Source: Thermoplasmata archaeon (GTDB lineage: Archaea; Thermoplasmatota; E2; DHVEG-1). Taken from it: DNA of 9,271 bases. The stretch covers positions 1 to 9,271 of the forward strand of contig JAUWGL010000021.1 in assembly GCA_030606465.1 (NCBI GenBank), written 5' to 3'. Under the pieces are notes generated by a model. The model was not told where the DNA came from. It searched no databases and worked only from the letters and a program-made list of their open reading frames with translations. Position numbers and translations under genes: made by a program. This document shows, in pieces, positions 1 to 6,500 of the stretch. Every line of letters starts with the position of its first letter. The first letter of the stretch is position 1.

Positions 1-3000
1 GAATTGATCCTGATAGATCTCCACTTATTACAAGTCTGTCACCTAGTGGTGCGCTTTTATCCCATCTTACATATGCTGATCCAGGTCCAGCTGATCCTTT
101 TAGTATATCTGCAAAGTTAAATGATATTGTTGCTGATGGGAAACTTGCATCTAGCAAGCAATACTCTGGTATTATATCTGCTCCTCCAATATATTTTACA
201 TTTACAGATCCGCCACCGCCAGCTCCTATATTTAACTCAAGACCTGGTCCGCCATTAACACGTATATGAATTACTGCATTGCAACCACTGCTACTTGATA
301 TTGTGCCTCTAGCTTGCAATCCAGATAGCTTTCTGTAGAATACTTGTACATCTCCAGATACTTGGATATTAACATCTACGCTTGCTTTAACTATTCTTAC
401 TCTTGCTGACCAACCACCAGTAGATACTGAGACATCGCCCCAAGTTGCAAATTCTCCTACTGCATCCAGTGATAATGTTCCACCTGACCCAACGAGACTA
501 ATATCAGCTATTATACCTGATGCTTCAGCATGTATTGTTAAATGACCTGTTCCACTTATATCTACATGTATATTATCACTTAAATCAATATTACCATTTA
601 TAGTTCCAGTTGATGATATCTGAACAAATGCTCCGTTTACTACTATATGTCCTGATACAACTCCTGTGACTTGGAAGCCAAGGCTCTTTGATACTAATAT
701 ACCCTGTAAACCTACAAGAGTTAGACTACCTGCTCCAGTAAAGCTACAGGATGGTACTTCAATATCCAATGGCGAGCTCATATCAAGAGAGCTAACACTA
801 AATGAACCGCTTCCTTCTATTACAAATGTATTGATATCTCCTGTGAACGAACCGCTTCCTCCACCGTTAAATGTAGCAGATCCAAGAGTTAAATCAAAGT
901 TTCCTCCTTTGAATGCAACACCATTAGCATATCCTCCCGCTGATGCTGAAAACTCCCATACGCCCCCAACTGTTAATTCAGCGGATCCACCAGCAGTAAC
1001 GCCAAATGTTCCTGTAATTAATGAAATACTACCAGCATAACCATTACTTATATATAGTTGAATTCCAGCGCTTCCTTCCCCGTTATAACCAGTTAATTCT
1101 AGTCTACTGCTACTAAGGTATCCTTTTGCGCTTCCTGATAATGTGAATTGATCCCAACCAAGGGATATACCTCCACCTAAGAAGTGTAAACTAGTAATCG
1201 ATAATGATCCTTCAGCTCCACCTTCAGCATGACCTCCAAGGTGTACAAATCCTTCACCATTTAAAATTAATGAGCTCATAGTCATTGATATAGCACCAGT
1301 AACACTTACACCCGCAATATATAGACTGATTTTTGCGCTTGCTGCAAAATATGATCCTATGTATAAAATTACTTCGCCACTAGCAACTATCTGACTTACA
1401 TTTGCTTCAATTCCAGCTGCTGATACATATAAGCCTGTTATTGTGAGATAACCTGCAGCATAAAAGCTGATATGGCTTCCTAAATAAGCTGATAGTGCAC
1501 CTGTTGCATATAGATATGCAAATCGAACACTGAGACCAGTTGTTGATAAATAGAATTTCTCTATTTGGATCCAGCCTTCTGCACCGCCTGCCATTGCAGA
1601 TGGTGAAATTGATATAGAAAAGCCTCCTTCTGCTTCTAGTCGTACAAATCCTACGGAGGTTCCACTTAGGGATACATCTAATCTTGTGATTTCTAGTGTT
1701 CCATTAGCCGCTAATCTTATATGTCCACTTGTTGAGAAATATACGCTTACCCATCCCTCGGCTTCAATTTCTCCAACTGATGCATATATATCTGCAGGTG
1801 GTACTAATATAGATAGATTATCCATGTAGATATATCCCTCTACTCTTCCTCCAACATAACTGGATAGATCAGAGTAGACGCTAATTTCTCCAACAGCGTT
1901 TAATGTTGTAAATCCGCCTATTATAAAATCAGAACTAACATGTAATCTTGTTATGTTTAACATTGCTCCTGCTTTTGCTCGTATTATTTCTCCTAGGTGT
2001 ACTTCAAATAATCCTTCTGATAGAACTAGTGATTCAATACTAGCGGTTAATGGAATTTGCCCTATGTATATGTAAAAATCTGAAAGCTCACATTGAACTG
2101 AACCTGCAACATCTAAACCACCTTCAAGGATTACTCCAGTTTCATTCCATGCGACATATATATCACCTGCAACTCCTGCGGAGAAACTAAATGATCCTGC
2201 TATTGTAAAGTTTTCTAATGCAAAATTTGTTGTGCTAACGTTAAAATTATTTAATTCAAATATTCCAGTAAAATCAATTGATCCCTCAGTGAAATTTTGA
2301 TCTAAAATTATGCATGCTGAGGCATCTGCTGATAGTAAACCTATTTCTAATGTCATTTTATTTTCCTCATCAGTGTTATTTTCCTTGATTTCTATAAGAA
2401 AGTTTTCAAGTGTAAAGAATGGATTGCCATCTTGTGTAAATGCACTTGCGTTGATTTTTAAAAACCCTGTTGACAGATTCCACCAGATATCAACTGATTC
2501 TATACCTGTGGAAAGATACATTGATCCTCGTAGTGTTACTAGCCATTCTCCGTTTATCTCTAGTATTACGTCTAGTTCCATGTATCCATTTCCACCAAGT
2601 GCTATGTGTCCGGATTCTGGTACTATTACTACATTATCACTACTGTCATCACCAGTATCATCATCACCAGTATCATCACCAGTATCATCATCACCAGTAT
2701 CATCACCAGTATCATCACCAGTATCATCACCAGTGTCATCATCACCAGTGGTATCATCACCAGTGGTATCATCACCAGGATCATCATCACCAGTATCATC
2801 ATCACCAGTATCATCATCACCAGTATCATCACCAGTATCATCACCAGTATCATCATCACCAGTGGTATCATCACCAGTGTCATCATCACCAGTGGTATCA
2901 TCACCAGTGGTATCATCACCAGTGGTATCATCACCAGTGGTATCATCACCACCAGTGTCATCAGTGGTATCATCTTGTATTATTCCAAATATTTCCAGTA

Positions 3001-3373
3001 GTCTTGCAAAAAAAGGAAGAGAAGCTAACCTTGGAAACCTCTCCATTAGCCTTATTAATAAATCAACAAAAAAACCTGAAGATTTTGCAGAAGATAGTCT
3101 ATTATCATTATCCTCATCTGTACTATCAGCAGATATTTCAGAGATACTAGTTGAAGAAAAATCATCAGTATTTTCTTCAATTACTTCACTGTCTTTGTCA
3201 TTTCCAATTACAAGGTTATCTATAACGATATCTTGCTTGTCAAAATCAAAAGCTTTAATTGATGATAAAGCCGTAGTTACTAGGAGAAATACTATTAGTA
3301 TGCTTATTAATTTCTGTGATTGCTTAATATATTTATTCGCAAAAGTATCTTGTTTTTTAATATGGTCATGCAT
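1..3373 (-). CDS. Giant secreted beta-repeat surface protein with Asp-Thr-Gly stalk (partial, C-terminus beyond the window)
   Basis: Reading the minus strand from the ATG at 3373, the frame has no stop down to position 2, giving 1124 complete codons; the stop lies off the left edge. The start is fixed by an in-frame TAG at 3386-3388 and a G-rich ribosome site 7 bases upstream. Order in the protein: basic N-terminus; hydrophobic secretory leader at about 22-38 (core ISILIVFLLVTTALSS); acidic Ser/Asp spacer 43-95; hydrophobic/amphipathic helical stretch 100-132; Asp-Thr-Gly repeat 134-243; beta-rich region 250-468 with an AWNETG module near 408; eight 40-47-residue Gly-rich beta repeats at 469-813; then a Gly/Ser-rich beta region to the edge. 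No catalytic motif is visible. I recognise no named family; a secreted, elongated surface or adhesin-like protein is inferred. Its leader and one module match the upstream 1820-residue protein, so the two are probably paralogous. Being a real gene is near certain; function is not. Confidence 0.93.
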   Translation of the reverse strand, partial: MHDHIKKQDTFANKYIKQSQKLISILIVFLLVTTALSSIKAFDFDKQDIVIDNLVIGNDKDSEVIEENTDDFSSTSISEISADSTDEDNDNRLSSAKSSGFFVDLLIRLMERFPRLASLPFFARLLEIFGIIQDDTTDDTGGDDTTGDDTTGDDTTGDDTTGDDDTGDDTTGDDDTGDDTGDDTGDDDTGDDDTGDDDPGDDTTGDDTTGDDDTGDDTGDDTGDDTGDDDTGDDTGDDDTGDDSSDNVVIVPESGHIALGGNGYMELDVILEINGEWLVTLRGSMYLSTGIESVDIWWNLSTGFLKINASAFTQDGNPFFTLENFLIEIKENNTDEENKMTLEIGLLSADASACIILDQNFTEGSIDFTGIFELNNFNVSTTNFALENFTIAGSFSFSAGVAGDIYVAWNETGVILEGGLDVAGSVQCELSDFYIYIGQIPLTASIESLVLSEGLFEVHLGEIIRAKAGAMLNITRLHVSSDFIIGGFTTLNAVGEISVYSDLSSYVGGRVEGYIYMDNLSILVPPADIYASVGEIEAEGWVSVYFSTSGHIRLAANGTLEITRLDVSLSGTSVGFVRLEAEGGFSISISPSAMAGGAEGWIQIEKFYLSTTGLSVRFAYLYATGALSAYLGSHISFYAAGYLTITGLYVSAAGIEANVSQIVASGEVILYIGSYFAASAKISLYIAGVSVTGAISMTMSSLILNGEGFVHLGGHAEGGAEGSLSITSLHFLGGGISLGWDQFTLSGSAKGYLSSSRLELTGYNGEGSAGIQLYISNGYAGSISLITGTFGVTAGGSAELTVGGVWEFSASAGGYANGVAFKGGNFDLTLGSATFNGGGSGSFTGDINTFVIEGSGSFSVSSLDMSSPLDIEVPSCSFTGAGSLTLVGLQGILVSKSLGFQVTGVVSGHIVVNGAFVQISSTGTINGNIDLSDNIHVDISGTGHLTIHAEASGIIADISLVGSGGTLSLDAVGEFATWGDVSVSTGGWSARVRIVKASVDVNIQVSGDVQVFYRKLSGLQARGTISSSSGCNAVIHIRVNGGPGLELNIGAGGGGSVNVKYIGGADIIPEYCLLDASFPSATISFNFADILKGSAGPGSAYVRWDKSAPLGDRLVISGDLSGSI
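935..1969 (-). repeat. Eight protein-level beta repeats of about 40-47 residues
   Basis: Residues 469-813 of the partial protein divide into eight consecutive units of 44, 45, 42, 41, 40, 41, 45 and 47 residues. Most start with Gly followed by alternating hydrophobics. The approximate pattern is G-x-L-x-I-x-x-L-x-V-S-x-x-G, then about 10 residues, then L-x-A-x-G-x-x-S-x-Y-L-G, often ending in Ala-Ala or Gly-Gly-Ala-Glu. Examples of unit starts are GTLEITRLDVS, GWIQIEKFYLS, GYLTITGLYVS and GSLSITSLHFL. Hydrophobic residues at every second position fit amphipathic beta-strands, about four per unit, as in a beta-solenoid or long beta-sheet. The eighth unit is the least regular and the register is lost after it. 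Confidence 0.75.
2645..2974 (-). repeat. Tandem repeat of 12/15-bp units encoding an Asp-Thr-Gly stalk
   Basis: There are 110 codons (residues 134-243) of degenerate units: GDDTT, GDDDT and GDDT, with one Pro variant whose CCT codon lies at 2777-2779. By my count the tract contains 56 Asp, 30 Thr, 23 Gly and 1 Pro, so it is extremely acidic. Nearly all Asp codons are GAT, Gly is always GGT, and Thr is ACT or ACC, so the DNA itself is repetitive as well as the protein. Every unit is a multiple of three, so gain or loss of units keeps the frame. The likely role is a flexible, charged, possibly glycosylated or cation-binding spacer between the membrane-proximal helix and the beta-rich part. That role is inferred. 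Confidence 0.95.
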
Positions 3374-3380
3374 ATGTTTT

Positions 3381-3387
3381 CCCCCCT
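3381..3387 (-). promoter_or_regulatory. Ribosome binding site of the partial giant gene, a G6 tract
   Basis: On the minus strand AGGGGGG ends 7 bases before the ATG at 3373. The spacing suits a Shine-Dalgarno site, but a run of six G in such AT-rich surroundings is unusual compared with the normal GGAGG/GGTG core. It overlaps the in-frame stop TAG (3386-3388) that fixes the start. Confidence 0.6.
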
Positions 3388-3455
3388 ACACTTAATTTTT
3401 AAATATAAAAATTTCTATTTTTATCGAGTATTGTAGGGATTTTATATCCATAACT

Positions 3456-3481
3456 AAGTATATATTTCTCATATTATATAT
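3456..3481 (-). promoter_or_regulatory. Candidate TATA-box block of the partial giant gene
   Basis: On the minus strand two adjacent TATA-like elements occur: ATATATAATATG (3470-3481) and GAAATATATACTT (3456-3468). Either would place an archaeal transcription start roughly 25 bases downstream and give a leader of about 55-80 bases. A third candidate, GGATATAAAATC, lies at 3438-3449. The region is so AT-rich that the true box cannot be chosen by eye. Confidence 0.35.
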
Positions 3482-3595
3482 AATTTTTCTAATATATGTC
3501 AGGAATAAGGATAAAAATCATAAAATACTAAGATTTAGCTAATAGACATGATTAACATTTTACATTATTTCATTTGACTATAGATAGGGCAAATA

Positions 3596-6500
3596 TCAAT
3601 CTAAATAGACTTCAATCCATATCTCACCAACTATCGTAAAGAAAATCGTACAATAACCATAATAATCACCAAAATAAACATGTATCTGTCCATTTAATGA
3701 TAAACCAGTTGTAAAAATATATAGACGGAAATGATCGTCATACATACGAAATTGGAATAAAAGACTCCCATCGATTTCAATGTTACCAGATGTGATTATT
3801 ATATCAAGATCGCCATTGAGAACAAAGTGAATGTTGCTTGCCTGAATAATAGTCTCGCTTTCTAAATACAGATCTGTTTCATTCCACGAAATATCTACTG
3901 CTCTATTGAAGTAAATTTCATCTGCTGTGAATGAAAAATTATTCATGGTAAAATTAAAATCGGTAATACTAACCTCCATGTAATTATAGCCAAATAGGTC
4001 ACCATCTATATTGACATTTTTTATATCTCCGTTTAAATCCCATTCAATCCATAGTGATCCATCAAGGCTACTAGAGATATCAACATCTAAATTTCCAACT
4101 AGTGTAAAGTTAGAAAATTCATGGTTTAAATGAAGATTAATATCTATATCTGTAAATGTATCATCAACTGTTATGTGAAAACTACCACTTTTTCCCTGCT
4201 CACAGTTGAAACCACCAGTTATAACCTTACTAATCTCGATATTTATTCCATCACCATATGCGAATTTGAAGTTCTCAATAGAAAATTCTGCACTGCCATC
4301 AACAGAGAGGCTGCTGATATCATTTTTTGTAAAATTGATATAAACATAGGAATCCGTTGACTCAAAGAAGAAATGACCATTTAACATACCTGATACGCCA
4401 TTTATCTCAAATACAAGGTTATCTACATTTATATCGATATATCCGCCTATCTTTACACTAATATCATTTCCGTCTGCTGTTATTTCAACGTCTCCTTGGG
4501 GTTGGCCACTACTTTTTGTGGAAGTTACGACTCTCACTGTATCATAGTCTGATGAATCAGCTGTGTTAATGACTTTAATTTCTCCGCTAAGATCAACATC
4601 ATTTTCAGCAGGTGCTGTTATTGTAAATCTAACGGATCCGCCAGAACCAGGAGGTATAGTACCACTGCTTGGAGAGAATGACCATGTTCCATTAGATGGA
4701 TGATCTGAGACAGCCCAGTTTAACGGTTGTGATCCTGCATTTCGTATCCAGAATGATGAGCTTATCTCCTCACCAAGGTCTAATGTAGGAAGATACATCA
4801 CATCTGTTGGGTTTAACCATACTAAACCATCATATATAATAATTTGTGCATAACCACTATCTTCGTTACCTTTAGTATATTCTTCATAGTTGGTATTATT
4901 AACAAAAGTATAGGCACAATCTTCAAGATCAATATGATCTGCATGATCAGTTGGAGGATATGCTGTAACATTGACTATGGTTTCTTTCCCTGCATTTAAA
5001 ATACCGTTTTGTGGTTCAAAAACCCATTCATCCATTCTCCATAGTGCATATATGTCAGGATCATCTCCTCCAGTTCCAACGTCTGTATCCCAATAAAGTG
5101 TATAAGGATGATCCTCATCAGCTTTATTTTTAACCTTAAATGAGAAGTGGAGTTTACCATTTTCATCTACTTCATCATAATTGAAAACTACTCCGTTCAT
5201 TCCACTTGGAGACATGTCTATGTAGTTTCCTTTCATCACAACAATTGTTACATCATCATCTACATCATCATAACCCTCTAAAGAGACAACAACGCTTGCG
5301 TGATATTCTCCCAAAGCATAATCTGGTAGGTGACTAACTGGAACAGTTACTTCTGTTTTATCCGTTGTAATTTCATAACTAGTTCCCTCACCAAATGAGA
5401 AAGTATATGTATATTGTGTTCCTGGTTCACTTTCGACAGCTATTGGTGGTGCATACCAGGCCTCAAATAATACATCCTCTACTCCTCCTTTAGGTGTCTT
5501 AAAAGTGGTTGGTCTGTCAACTTTGTCATCCATCAAAAGCACAACAGCTCCATTTGTAGAGAAATCTGTGAGAGGAATCCAATCGCCATCCTTAGGTTTA
5601 ATCATTATATGTGCATTTATCTCACCAGAGAGATCTATGTCAATATCTGATACAGTGATTACTCCGCCTTCATTTGAAATGTAACCACTAAACTCAAGTT
5701 TACCATGTGCCTCTCCAATAACTTTTATTGCATCTTCTACGACAACTGCACCATCAATGTCTTTTAGATCAAAGATAGCATTAATCTTTCCATCATTATC
5801 CACATCTATGTCTAGCCTTACGTTTATAAAACCTCTAAATTTAAGTTCAACAACATCAGGAACTCTAAATTTAATCCAAGAGTGAGCATCAGCAGAAAGG
5901 TAAAGGGATTTATGTCCTTCTGTACTGAGAAGATCCCCCTCAAGAAGTTTCTTTTGTTGCAGTAAAATATTGAATCCTCCTGGGCTGAGGATGATATCGA
6001 TGCCTAAAATAGTTACTGTGGTCTCTTCATTGGCAGCTCCGCTTAAATAAAGCCAACTAAGAAAAGTTGGATCAAACCAGCATTCAAGAGAAATAGAACC
6101 ACTGATAGAGATATCTGGGATTCCTATCTCCTTTACGTTAACATAATCAAAATGCCATGCTCCTGCTAAAGTTATTATTGGCATTAATCCAAATCCCATT
6201 GCATTATGATGTGGGTTAACACTAAAAAATATAAATCCTGAATCGCCGCCTCCGCTAAGCCCGTATAACATGAGGAAGTCTGGTCCTAGATACAGATAAT
6301 CTAGAGTTATATTATCTGCAGTATCTATTGTAACGCCTCCAGGTATCTCTTCAGAAGTGTCTGCAATCAATGTAACTGTTGTTGGACCTGATACTTCAAG
6401 ACCTTCAAGACCGATAACAAAAATTCCAATATCGACCCAAAGTGTGTTTATAACTAGTTCGGAATCTCCTCCTATATTTGCCGAGGCAGTAATAACGCCA

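Larger units (their letters stand above)
3374..3595. other. Intergenic region between the two giant genes
   Basis: These 222 bases contain no convincing gene on either strand. They hold the downstream gene's promoter candidates and G6 ribosome site. Near the upstream gene's end there is only a weak terminator candidate: a run of five T on the minus strand at 3513-3517, about 80 bases beyond the stop, without a strong hairpin. A separate promoter for each giant gene is more likely than tight operon coupling, but read-through cannot be excluded. Confidence 0.7.

Noticed and set aside
666..1040. Plus-strand frame of 124 codons
   Set aside because: It is antisense to the beta-repeat region of the partial giant, with Pro-rich low-complexity content and no ribosome site.
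2645..2974. CRISPR-like array
   Set aside because: The units are 12-15 bp, contiguous, without spacers, and fully explained as coding repeats.
2310..3395. Plus-strand frame of 361 codons rich in Ser-Pro-Val, and other plus- or minus-strand frames across 2470-3150
   Set aside because: They exist because the tandem repeat lacks stops in several frames. They are antisense to, or shifted from, the minus-strand gene whose frame has a leader, ribosome site and continuous beta-repeat protein.
3500..3560. Strong intrinsic terminator after the 1820-residue gene
   Set aside because: Only a T5 run and a distant 6-base inverted repeat (AATCAT/ATGATT) with a loop of about 25 bases are present, too weak to call.
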